A stretch of DNA of 64,000 nucleotides from Nemertoderma westbladi (lineage: Eukaryota > Xenacoelomorpha > Nemertodermatida > Nemertodermatidae). The notes under the pieces were generated by a model. It was not told the origin of the DNA, searched no databases, and was given only the letters and a program-made list of their open reading frames with translations. How positions within the stretch are numbered: the stretch's first letter is position 1; the number at the start of each line of letters is the position of its first letter. The position numbers and the translations under genes are program-made. The stretch lies in NCBI GenBank assembly GCA_032718475.1, contig JAUCBJ010001574.1:1-64000 (forward strand). The letters run 5' to 3'. Positions 1 through 9,748 of this stretch are shown here, piece after piece.

Positions 1-540
1 ACTGACTCTGGTACATTCGAACTTTGCTGCATTGTGCAGTTGTGCCCTATACAGCCATAACAGTACTGCAGTATACAGCTGCAGTACCGGTATGCTTTAC
101 CAATATTACTTTATTACAATCTACACACTGGCGTTCTTTTTACTCTTAATATTATTATGTAAAGTTAAGAACGATACAATGTCTATTCTAATTACATTAT
201 CTTGAAATTTTTAACTCAATTTTAAATTAAAAAATTTTTAAACATTTATTTGCTTATGGTATGCGTATACTCCATTCTACACCCACCAAAGTAGTTAATA
301 ACATCGACAATATTGCAAAAAGTCTATCCTTTATAAATAAATGTGTGTTTATTTTTATTAATATATAAATACCCCGTAGCGCCCAAGTACTACATTTGTA
401 CCATACCTAATAAATCGAGATTGGTTAAAGTTTTGATACTGTTGTTGAAACTATGTTTAAGTTAGACCATTTGGACTTAGTTCTGAAAATATTAATTAAT
501 TATATACCTCGAGTTTTTAGATGTCTGGGTTTTACTAGGT
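1..540. other. AT-rich non-coding stretch
   Basis: AT-rich DNA without a convincing reading frame, RNA gene or repeat boundary. It is the left flank of the TIR element that starts near 541. Confidence 0.5.
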
Positions 541-1666
541 TACCCCTATTACCACTGGGGTGTTTTGACCATTAGCACCACTGGGGGGGGGGGGGGGGGG
601 CTATTTGGCCAACCCACTATATTATTGTAATCGTCCAATGAAATCCTACAAAATTTGGGCTGTTGGTGAAACAATCATAAATGAACACTTCCAAACCTTA
701 AAAAGTTAAAATTTCATAAGCAGGGAATCATAATTTTGATGAAAAATAAAAGTAGTCCCAGGACAAAATTACAAAATGTTTCGTTTTCTAAAAACGAACA
801 ATGTGGCAGTGTTGGCAAGATTTAGTAGGTTTTTCAAGACGCTGAATCGAATGTGATTATATTCCATTTCCAAAAATTGAAGTGGATGCTATTTTTCGTG
901 CACATACGAAGTGGGCGTGGCACTTCAAATTTTGAAAAATTAGATATTCAGAAAATGCCCCTAATTTTTTATTTCAATCATCTTTTTCATTTTCAATCAT
1001 CAAGCATCTTTATAGGTTTTCTGGGCCGCTGAATCGACTAAAAGTAATATAGAAGCCTGAAGACTTAGTGGTTCGCCATTTTTGGTGCACCAAAATTAGG
1101 GCGTGGCACTCCAAATTTTGAAAAATGAAATGAAAAATTTTGGTGCACCAAAAATGGCGAACCACTAAGTCTTCAGGCTTCTATATTACTTTCAATCGAT
1201 TCAGCGCTCCTGAAAACCAATAAAAATGCTTCGAAATCAAAACTTTAGTAAACTTTCCGAATGAAGTAATTTTGAAATTTTAAAGTGCCTCGTTTTGGTC
1301 TAATTTTGGTGCTCCAAAAATGACGTACCACTACACTTACATACTTGTATAGAGCATTATAGTGATCCAAACCAATAAAAATAAATAAAAATATCCCAAA
1401 CATAAATAATTACTAAATCACGAATGACTTTGTAAAATACGAAAATTTCAAAAAATTTGGTGCTGGAGACCAAATTTTGAGGCGGCACCCACATCGAGAA
1501 GTAGAAATCCAATTGCAACGTCGTTTTTTGTAAAAGAGGCGGCATTAAATTTGGCTAATTCTCAATATAAATTGGGCCGGTACGTATTGTGGTTGCATAG
1601 TTACAGCAACTAAAAACTAGGAAGAGGCCGATTCCCCCCCCCCCCCCCCCCACTGGTAATAGGGTT
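541..1666. mobile_element. Non-autonomous TIR element with G/C-tract ends
   Basis: The left end (TACCCCTATTACCACTGGGG, 541-560) and the reverse complement of the right end (CCCTATTACCAGTGGGG) match. The inner side of each end carries an 18-nt homopolymer: G18 at 583-600 and C18 at 1634-1651. The right end abuts TTAA (1665-1668), while the left neighbour is TTAC-like. CCCT ends next to TTAA recall piggyBac-type insertion, but no transposase is present, so the superfamily is a guess. The interior has no gene; it holds a strong hairpin at 1002-1231. A 62-codon frame at 1357-1545 (minus) is probably chance. Confidence 0.55.
1002..1231. repeat. Long inverted repeat (hairpin) inside the TIR element
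   Basis: Arms 1002-1097 and about 1136-1231 are inverted copies of each other. The inner roughly 55 nt (for example GCCATTTTTGGTGCACC at 1075-1091) appear perfectly paired, and the outer 40 nt have a few mismatches. The loop is about 38 nt. A transcript through it would make a long hairpin. Confidence 0.8.
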
Positions 1667-1705
1667 AAAACAAATTAATTCCCCATTATACTGTACAGTA
1701 CTTAC

Positions 1706-1828
1706 CTACACACGACGTCCCAGCTCCTGTGTATCCCACTTGGCAGGCACAATCGAATGAACCCGGTATGTTGGTACAGTCGGCATTCTCATGACAACCA
1801 TCAGTGTTATCTTGGCATTCGTCTATGT
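1706..1828 (-). CDS. Exon encoding one calcium-binding EGF-like domain
   Basis: A single 123-bp exon on the minus strand. It is preceded by a splice acceptor (TTTTAG, AG at 1830-1829) and followed by a donor (GTAAG from 1705). Both ends are in phase 1, as is usual for shuffled EGF exons. The frame starts DIDEC, has six cysteines in EGF spacing, and contains C-T-N-I-P-G-S-F-D-C-A-C, which fits the Asp/Asn beta-hydroxylation signature C-x-[DN]-x4-[FY]-x-C-x-C. The opening D-I-D-E plus this motif mark a calcium-binding EGF module. Such modules occur in extracellular proteins such as fibrillins, fibulins, Notch and LDL-receptor relatives; one exon cannot tell which. No second EGF exon was seen in the window. 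A TIR element lies just downstream (541-1666). Splice sites are clean and there is no stop, so it is probably a live host-gene exon. Confidence 0.85.
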
Positions 1829-3387
1829 CTAAAATATGTGAAGTTTCAAAAAATTTAGTCATTTAATTTAATATAATTGTATAATAATTATAATTGTAAT
1901 GTGTTGTTACAGTTTGCGTTGTTGGCATGGCAATCATTGGTCGTGTAGTACCGGTAAATGTAAACAGATTCTATATCATTTGTATAACTCAATAAGTATA
2001 ATCATTATATAACAATATATAATAATATATTGACTCAATAGGTGCCATGCGATTCCGTGTCAACATTTCCAAAAGCCGAATGACATCGAGCCATCGATAC
2101 GGACTCCTCAATAGACTATAGAGACAAACTCTTATTGAAGGAAAACAAACTCAATATCGTCTTTCGAACCTTTTCGGCGGTCGTTTCAAAGGTATAAACA
2201 CTGGTAAATGTCTACCATTGAAACTCGTTACATAATGATGGGAGAAAGATCAGCCCCAACTCGACGATCTTGAACTCATTCTGCATAAGACAAACTCGAT
2301 GAGTCAGATCTTGATTGCGACATATGAACTCCAGGCCGACCCCATTGAACTCTAGGCTAACTCATATTATTTAGGACCCTTTATATATATATATATATTT
2401 GATTGCTTCTATAGTTCCCTTCATGGAACAAGGCAGCAGTAAAAAGATTTTTCTTGTTTGTGTGGTGAAGGAAAAATTTAATTCATTTATACTGATTTAT
2501 ATGAATTACCTCTGGGGGAGAAATTTAATTTGTGATGTGTATTTAAATAACCTCAAAACGAAACCGCATATATGTTTGGTCAAAATTCAAAGCAAACACC
2601 AGGCAGTCATGCAGTGCAGTTTATTTTTGCAGGACAGAACTATTTTTCAAATTTCCAAAGTCTTGGCTCAGAAACCTTTTCTTTTATAACCATTTTTTTT
2701 ACGAAATTTACCATGGGGGGAGTGTAATTGATTTGTCACGGCTTCGTAATCAGCACTATAAAAACACACTCCCTCGTGATAATAATTTTAGATGCAGTAT
2801 AAAAATTTCCATATCATTCCCCATCCACAACCCTTATTCAAACAACCTATCATTGCCATCCAATATCCAACGTCCCTTGCCCTTTACAGTGACCCTCAAA
2901 CACCAATAAACCCACCAGTCAGCAATATCTCCCCTGGCAACTCTCCCAATTATCTCCACCCAATGGGAGAGCCTCACTCGCATTAGCCGGCCCAATCCTC
3001 TTATACATCAACCAGGGAATTATTATATCCAATAATAACTCCCAGTGACATAAAGTTCAGTGTATACGTTTATTGGACAGTTTACCTGTCAATTTCAATT
3101 ATAACTTCAACGTGTATTTAACAGATTCTTGCTAAAGAAAGACCACTATCCTTAGAAAGTGATAATTAGGGGTCAACTCCTTATTGACCCTGAATACCGG
3201 GTTTATAAGGGGCCACATTTCAATAATACAACAGTCTGTAACTCTTGGCCTTGTAGATGGCAGCCCTTGGCACCCTATCTTGGCTCTGTTCTCATCAGTC
3301 GGGCTGGTATGTTCCTATACCCACCTTTACTTCGCCTAATGTCGGTGGGGCTTAGGATAATAATAATAATAATTAGGATAATAAAGT
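1829..3387. other. Non-coding DNA, possible intron of the EGF gene
   Basis: No convincing gene. It would be intronic if the EGF gene continues upstream on the minus strand. It includes a TA run near 2383-2398 and an unremarkable 96-codon plus-strand frame (2399-2689) with no recognisable motif. Confidence 0.4.
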
Positions 3388-3482
3388 ACAACAACGAGTA
3401 ACAATGAGTAACAACGTGCAACAATGAGCAACAACGAGCAACAATGAGCAACAACGAGCAATAATGAGCAACAATGAGCAAC
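3388..3482 (+). repeat. Short array of 10/20-bp unit (CAACAATGAG / CAACAACGAG)
   Basis: About nine 10-bp units alternate between AATGAG and AACGAG types. It is the same satellite as the 0.7-kb array at 8230-8952 but in the opposite orientation. The two arrays flank an inverted duplication of the MULE 5' end. Confidence 0.85.
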
Positions 3483-4105
3483 CAAAATAACAATAAATTT
3501 TGGTGGTAACCAAAACAATCAACGAAAGTTACGACATGTTACAAGATTATGGGTCCGGTCACAAAAAGCTGAGGAAATAAGAGTCCGGTCAATAATACAC
3601 AAGTAAAATATAAATCAAATATAAATCAAATATATATCAAATATAAAGCTTCAATACGGTATTTAGAGTGTCCGGTTCGGTCAGTAGCCACTTCCCTGTG
3701 ACTCCTGAGCAACTAACTGACTAACCTTAACCCAGTAACCTAAATAATAAATCAAATACAAAATAGATATGGCCTACCCCATCCCACAAGCTATACAGTA
3801 GTCTGTAATATAGAACGCTATGCAGACTTCAGGACTGCCGGGCAATCAGGTCACTGTCGAACTGTATAAAATACGAAATAATACTACGAAAACCAGTTCA
3901 CACTTCACTTCACAGTACCGTACATCAGATAGTCAGAACCAGATTATAAATTAAGGGGCGAGAGGGCCCTGAAACCGCATTGTATGTACCGACAATAGAA
4001 CTACATGACTTTACGGCAATTCATTAATTATCTCCAGCATTAGGTTTTGTTAGTACTGCGGTACCGGTAAGTTTCAACGACACTATCCGAACAGAACAAG
4101 ACTGA
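3483..4105. other. Non-coding spacer
   Basis: No gene recognised. It holds a short run of AAATATAAATC-like units at about 3604-3648. Confidence 0.4.
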
Positions 4106-4523
4106 ACAAGCGGGTCCCGGAAGGAACATTGACTGAATGATTCCATGGAGGGAAATTTAAATGTAATAGTTGACTACTATCGCCAGTTGAGTTAGACACT
4201 AACACATTTAGGCAGTTAGGTATTTGTATTATAACAATAAATGTATTTCAGTGTTATTGTCATCGACAACTTTTAATATTGAATGGAAGACTCATCCACA
4301 TCCTGTAGTATTTGTGACAAATTATTTTCATGTGTCGGTAATTTAAACAAACATCGTAAAACTGTTCACGATCAAGAAGTTGTTACCGTTAGCGGTCGTA
4401 AGAGGAAATGCGAAGGAAGCGAAGATGACTCGTCGCCATCGGCAGTAATAGACTGCATGGTGTGCTTGTCATGGTGTGTGGTACCACGTTCACCAAGAAG
4501 AGTAACTTATATGTACATCAACG
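4106..4523 (+). pseudogene. 5' fragment of zinc-finger MULE gene (inverted copy of 7626-8029)
   Basis: This is an inverted duplicate of 7626-8029: about 175 bp of upstream sequence, a start codon at 4283, and the first C2H2 finger (C-S-I-C ... H-R-K-T-V-H). Relative to the other copy it has a 14-bp insertion near 4459-4472 (GCTTGTCATGGTGT repeats a neighbouring piece), which shifts the frame inside the second finger (CMVC...). The copy stops at 4523, before the transposase domain, so it cannot make a transposase. The two copies are almost identical otherwise, which suggests a recent duplication or end-to-end rearrangement. Confidence 0.85.
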
Positions 4524-4526
4524 AAC

Positions 4527-4706
4527 GTAACCGTCAGGGTTGATTAGTTGCTTGAGATCTTCTTCATCAAAGTCGGCGAACGCCAATACGGTGTATCCGT
4601 CAATTAGTCTTCCGGTCTTCCTATCTGTAGATCCGTCGTAGGATAGTGATGATATTGCGGGCCCATGTATCTTGGTTATAGAATTATATTCTAGAACTTT
4701 CGCCTG
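4527..4706 (-). CDS. Possible orphan exon, function unknown
   Basis: On the minus strand a 60-codon open stretch begins after an acceptor-like TTTCCAG (near 4707) and ends in a stop right at the boundary with the zinc-finger fragment. The peptide begins AKVLEYNSITKIHGP and later reads LAFADFDEEDLKQLINP. It has balanced amino-acid composition and looks coding, but no family is recognised. Its 3' end may be cut by the rearrangement at 4523. It could be host exon, transposon passenger or chance. Confidence 0.25.
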
Positions 4707-4776
4707 GAAACATGGCGTTAAATAATAAATATTAATATGAACATATAGTGCTCATAATATATATAGCGCATTTATT

Positions 4777-5161
4777 GATGGGATGGGATGGGATGGGATG
4801 GGATGGGATGGGATGGGATGGGATGGGGTGGGGTGGGGTGGGGTGGGGTGGGGTGGGGCGGGGCGGGGCGGGGCGGGGCGGGGCGGGGCGGGGCGGGGCG
4901 GGGCGGGGCGGGACGGGACGGGACGGGACGGGACGGGACGGGACGGGACGGGACGGGACGGGACGGGACGGGACGGGACGGGACGGGACGGGACGGGACG
5001 GGACGGGACGGGACGGGACGGGACGGGACGGGACGGGACGGGACGGGACGGGACGGGACGGGACGGGACGGGACGGGACGGGACGGGACGGGACGGGACG
5101 GGACGGGACGGGGCGGGGCGGGGCGGGACGGGACGGGACGGGACGGGACGGGACGGGACGG
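4777..5161 (+). repeat. Pentanucleotide satellite with four successive unit variants
   Basis: About 77 head-to-tail 5-bp units arranged in blocks: GGATG (to about 4825), GGGTG (to about 4856), GGGCG (to about 4911), GGACG (to about 5108), three GGGCG units, then GGACG again to 5160. Each block differs from the next by one transition. The G-runs every 5 nt could form G-quadruplexes. Long open frames in all phases (for example GRDGTGRDGT) are by-products of the repeat. Confidence 0.95.
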
Positions 5162-5164
5162 TCG

Positions 5165-6111
5165 CGAAGCCACGAAGTTGGCGGAGCCTTAGCGAATTGA
5201 CACTGTTAGGGGGTGGGTCAATTTATGCAAATAGTTGTCGTCGTCGTCGTCGTCGTCGTTGCCGTCGTCGTCCTCGTCGTCGTCGTTGTCGTCGTCATTA
5301 CGATTTTGACATGCTAATAACTTTGTCGGATTTAAAGCTGCCAAGTTGAAAATTTGTAGGTATCAATATGAGCAAAAGTTGAGATTTTTGAGAGACTTTC
5401 AGACACCATCAGTGCAATGGTCTCCCGCTAGAGGGCCACATGTCTAAACATTAAATGGCCACCCATTTCTTTGCTTTTAATCCGTTTAAGCTGAAACTTG
5501 GGAAGTATGTACTAGACCATTAGCTGTAAATTTCAAAGGAGGCTAATCTGTCTGCAGTTCTCCAGTCTGCCGCTAGAGGGCGAAATGTCCCGAATGTGAA
5601 ATTATTCTTCCATTTAGTTGTTTATGATCTGATTACGCTGAAACTTGTCATATATGTACTAGATGACATCCTGAGTCTTTGTGTGGATTGTAATCGGTCC
5701 GAAGTTTTCCAGTCTGCCGGTAGAGGGCCACATGTCTAAACATTAAATGGCCACCCATTTCTTTGCTTTTAATCCGTTTAAGCTGAAACTTGGGAAGTAT
5801 GTACTAGACCATTAGCTGTAAATTTCAAAGGAGGCTAATCTGTCTGCAGTTCTCCAGTCTGCCGCTAGAGGGCGAAATGTCCCGAATGTGAAATTATTCT
5901 TCCATTTAGTTGTTTATGATCTGATTACGCTGAAACTTGTCATATATGTACTAGAAGACATCCTAAGTCTTTGTGTGGACAGTAATCGGTCCGGAGTTTT
6001 CGAGTCTGCCGCTAGAGGGCGAAATGTAGGAAAGTGATAACCTTCGCGAATTCCTTGATCTTAATCTATTTAAGCTGAATTTTGGAATATACAGTACCGG
6101 TATGTACTAGA
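5165..6111. mobile_element. Truncated TIR element with 292-bp internal tandem repeats
   Basis: The left end (CACGAAGTTGGCGGAGCC...) and the following GTC-repeat (5237-5296) match the complete copy at 16223-16735. The interior holds a 292-bp unit present about twice, each unit made of two diverged halves of about 146 bp. Every half carries CTGCCGCTAGAGGGC-like sequence and a segment reading AAGCTGAAACTTG. The right terminal repeat is missing because a BEL/Pao LTR fragment begins at about 6112. No coding capacity. Confidence 0.75.
5425..6020 (+). promoter_or_regulatory. Five regularly spaced CTCF-like motifs (CCGCTAGAGGGC)
   Basis: CCGCTAGAGGGC occurs at 5425-5436, 5570-5581, 5862-5873 and 6009-6020, with the variant CCGGTAGAGGGC at 5717-5728. 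The spacing alternates 145, 147, 145, 147 bp. The word resembles the bilaterian CTCF core (CCASYAGRKGGC). Two more lie at 16491-16502 and 16636-16647 in the related element, again 145 bp apart. Binding is inferred from resemblance only. Confidence 0.4.
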
Positions 6112-6461
6112 AGAATTTCTAAGCCGATGTTCCGAGGCTCAGAAAAGGTAAAACAAAAACCGTAATGCATTGCGCGGTTTTCCATAGGCCTCTGTACAAG
6201 ATAAAATGAAAATCGCTCTGATTGGCTGAGCGAGCTGAACAAAGAGATGTTCCACGTTTACAGTAAATCAGCTGACAGATTTCGTCATCTGAGTTCCAGT
6301 CTTTTAGAGTATTAGGCGCATTGCGGCAGAAAATGGCTTGTTATGTCCGCTAAAACACCCACACGGTACATTGCGGAGAAAATGGCTTGTTATGTCCGCA
6401 AAAACACCTACACGGTATATTGTGGAGAAAATGACTTGTTATATCCGCAAAAGCTTTTACA
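6112..6461 (-). mobile_element. Truncated BEL/Pao LTR fragment
   Basis: The reverse complement starts TGTAAAAGCTTTTGCGG at 6461 and matches the first 350 bp of the LTR at 20058-21157, with an extra copy of the internal ATGGCTTGTTATGTCCGC module. The rest of the LTR is missing. It cuts off the 3' end of the MULE transposase gene on one side and the tandem-repeat element on the other. Confidence 0.85.
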
Positions 6462-7852
6462 CACAACCTCAGTTAGGCACCGATGAAACACTTCTTTCTC
6501 CTTTATTTCAAGTAACACTCTTAAAGTCTTGTAAACTTCGCTCTTAAGTAAAGAATCGCCATCAATTTTGGACAACCCCTTTCTCCATGCTCTATCAATG
6601 TGCCAAATGGACCATAATTTCTTAGCCAGTTCACCCATTATTGCTTCCCAAGCGTTAGCATAGGCCTCGGCCATATCTGTCATGATTATAACCTCTGGTA
6701 TTGAACCGGCTCCACTTTCCTTTACCACTTTGAGAAATACTTTCATTGCTTCAGTGTCAACTCTGTTGCTGTAGCAAAATGCTGCAGGAAATCCCTCAGC
6801 ATGGTCATCAACTACAAGGAGTGTTGTAAGCTGGAAATCATACTGATTTAGTCAATGTGTCGAATCGAGAGCAACCTCACAGCCTGGCTTACCAAACTCT
6901 TTTAACATATAAAGCTGAAATTCAGTCATTATTATCAACATGAAGTCATCCTCTAGTAAACCGTTGTTGACTTCATCCTTGTCACCTTGATATTTTATAT
7001 ATCTAACCAGATTTTCGCCGCTATTTCTAGTCATCTGTACCCATGCAGCAACGCTTTCAGCATCATTGCTATGAAATACATACGAACTCTTCAGTCCAAA
7101 ATCACGCGCAATGTTTTTTATATCTTGCCGATTAATAAGGTGCAATCTAGAAACTGACGAATTGTCTAATGATGTTCGTATCGAATCTAATACGTCGCCC
7201 ATAGACACACCAGCAGATAGTTTACCAGCAACCTCGACCCTCTGCTCCGTTGTTAACCTTAAGTGACAAAGATCGTCTTCATGCCCAGCGTGATTTGGGC
7301 GAAACATTACCTCAACAACACCTGATTTATAAAACTTGGCTGTAAGACCAGAAGGGCACACAGAATTAATTTTTACAGATTCCTGAATCTTCAGTTCCTT
7401 TTTTAAACTCCCATTACTCTCATAATATCCGCTTCTATAGCAGACGAAATACCGTATTTCGGTTTCACTGAAAACTTTTGGACCAGTTCTCGCAACGTAA
7501 CGCTGGTTCGTTTTGGCTTCTTCATCAGACTTCCATTTAAAAAAATCTTCCTTGCCGTTAAACGTTAATTTCTTAGCATCAGGTGGAATAATTTCTATAT
7601 GGCTATTGACTCCATGTTTATTGATCGTTGATGTACATATAAGTTACTCTTCTTGGTGAACGTGGTACCACACACCATGCAGTCTATTACTGCCGATGGC
7701 GACGAGTCATCTTCGCTTCCTTCGCATTTCCTCTTACGACCTCTAACGGTAACAACTTCTTGATCGTGAACAGTTTTACGATGTTTGTTTAAATTACCGA
7801 CACATGAAAATAATTTGTCACAAATACTACAGGATGTGGATGAGTCTTCCAT
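6462..7852 (-). pseudogene. MULE-type transposase with N-terminal C2H2 fingers (broken)
   Basis: The gene starts at 7852 with a C2H2 finger (CSIC...HRKTVH), a basic linker (GRKRKCEG) and a second finger (CMVC...). One frameshift lies near 7612-7620 inside the second finger. The main body then runs from about 7610 to 6462, with a PSGLTAKFY segment and a MULE-like DDE core: VALDSTH (first Asp), VVDDHAEGFPAAF, and IIMTDMAEAYANAW (second Asp) followed by WHIDRAWRKGLSKI. An in-frame TGA at 6852-6854 stands where relatives of this domain normally have Gly after DSTH. The region expected to hold the catalytic Glu is lost, because an LTR fragment starts at 6461. This domain order is common in invertebrate Mutator-like transposase genes. 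Fingers and core would act in nuclear DNA binding and cut-and-paste transposition, but this copy is dead. Confidence 0.85.
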
Positions 7853-8029
7853 TCAATATTAAAAGTTGTCGATGACAATAACACTGAAATACATTTATTG
7901 TTATAATACAAATACCTAACTGCCTAAATGTGTTAGTGTCTAACTCAACTGGCGATAGTAGTCAACTATTACATTTAAATTTCCCTCCATGGAATCATTC
8001 AGTCAATGTTCCTTCCGGGACCCGCTTGT
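7626..8029 (-). repeat. Inverted-repeat partner of 4106-4523
   Basis: 404 bp matching the 418-bp left copy in inverse orientation; the 14-bp difference is the insertion in the left copy. It covers the MULE 5' flank (7853-8029) and its zinc-finger start. Divergence begins at 8030 on one side and at 7625 on the other. Confidence 0.9.
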
Positions 8030-8229
8030 AAGCCTGATAGATTGAAATCAGGTAAACTGATAAATATTTGTAGGCCTACCGGTCCCGGTATAGCAGTATT
8101 GTGCACCATCTTGATGACATTGAGGGTATGGAAGCATTTTTTATTAAGTTCTTGGTTGGGAATTTATTTATATCCTACATACAGACATATATATTCGGGA
8201 TTACTGGGATACATTATACTGCTAGTATC

Positions 8230-8952
8230 ATTGTTGCTCGTTGTTGTACTTTATTAATGCTCGTTGTAGCTCATTGTTGCTCGTTGTTGTTCATTTTTGT
8301 TCGTTGTTGCTCATTGTTGCTCGTTGTTGTACTTTATTATTGCTCGCTGTTGCTCATTGTTGCTCGTTGTTGCTCATTGTTGCTCGTTGTTGTACTTTAT
8401 TATTGCTCGCTGTTGCTCATTGTTGCTCGTTGTTTCTCATTGTTGCTCGTTGTTGCTCATTGTTGCTCGTTGTTGTACTTTATTATTGCTCGCTGTTGCT
8501 CATTGTTGCTCGTTGTTTCTCATTGTTGCTCATTGTTGTTCGTTGTTGCTCATTGTTGCTCGTTGTTGTACTTTATTATTGCTCGCTGTTGCTCATTGTT
8601 GCTCGTTGTTGTACTTTATTATTGCTCAATGTTGCACATTGTTGCTCGTTGTTGCTCATTGTTGCTCGTTGTTGCTCATTGTTGGTCGTTGTTGCTCATT
8701 GTTGCTCGTTGTTGCTCATTGTTTTTCGTTGTTGCTCATTGTTGCTCGTTGTTGTACTTTATTATTGCTCGTTGTTGTACTTTATTATTGCTCGCTGTTG
8801 CTCATTGTTGCTCGTTGTTGTACTTTATTATTGCTCGTTGTTGCTCATTGTTGCTCGTTGTTGCTCATTGTTGCTCGTTGTTGCTCATTGTTGCTCGTTG
8901 TTGCTCATTGTTGCTCGTCGTTGCTCGTTGTTGGTCATTGTTGTTCGTTGTG
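8230..8952 (-). repeat. Satellite array, 10/20-bp unit (TTGTTGCTCG / TTGTTGCTCA)
   Basis: About 0.72 kb of TTGTTGCTCGTTGTTGCTCA units. Interspersed 15-20-nt spacers of the type TTGTACTTTATTATTGCTCG recur at irregular multiples, giving a higher-order pattern. It is the reverse complement of the array at 3388-3482. Open frames of 226-312 codons across it (cysteine/leucine-rich) are repeat artefacts. Confidence 0.95.
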
Positions 8953-9748
8953 CATTTTAGCATCTACCTTTCATTAGTGCATGCGCCCTCTGCCCGTAGG
9001 CTCATTGGAGCAACCTACGGTCAAACATCTGAGTCGTAGGACAAAGTAGCAGCCATAGCCAACTTCCTGCATCCAATCGGTCCCGCCCCGGTTTGGACAC
9101 CGAAAGTAACCTGGTGTTTGCACTATTGCCAAGTTTCTAATAGCGTTAAGCCGCACCAAGTATTTTACGACTTATTTTCAAATACTTTATTCGACTAAAA
9201 CCCTATTTTTACTAAAAACACGACTTTATTCCATTTAGACTATTTTTCCATTAAACCTTTACAGACTGTAAATTACTTTAGCACAGAAACGACTAAATAC
9301 TATATTTTCTGTTCTATCCTGTTGGTTACAATTGTTTGGATTGTATTTTTTGTACTATTTTTCGAGGCTATACTTTGGATCCTAACGAACACCCCTCACC
9401 CGGTTTCTCTTTTTCCACCTTCCCAGAGGTTTTTCTGTGGTGTTACGTAGCGTACATTATTAGTATCCAAGGAAGACATTAATAACAACTGAAAAATATA
9501 AATCACGGTGTTTTTGTACTATCATTGTAAATTACTAGTCGTCGAAGGACCGTGTTTTATGCGGGTTAATTCAAGTCACTCATCTCGACCGAGAAACCAA
9601 AACAGTAAACGAAGTGTGTTGAGATACTTTTATAAGCTGTTTAGGAGATTATCGTGCTGAAGCCATGAGATATCCTTTACAATGGGATTCATTACAAACT
9701 AGTACACAACCTTCGAAGGACATTCATTTCAACCTAGGATAGAATTAT
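8953..9748. other. Non-coding stretch
   Basis: No gene or repeat recognised between the satellite and the BEL/Pao LTR. Confidence 0.4.

Noticed and set aside
4748-5349. Long open frames in the pentamer satellite (up to 188 codons)
   Set aside because: Repeat-generated GRDGT/SRPVP peptides open in several frames on both strands; no gene signal.
6852-6854. TGA in MULE ORF as a selenocysteine codon
   Set aside because: The position is Gly in the family and the gene has other lesions; a nonsense change is simpler.
8101-9039. Frames of 226-312 codons rich in CSLLLVVAHC
   Set aside because: Produced by the 10/20-bp satellite; three overlapping frames are equally open.
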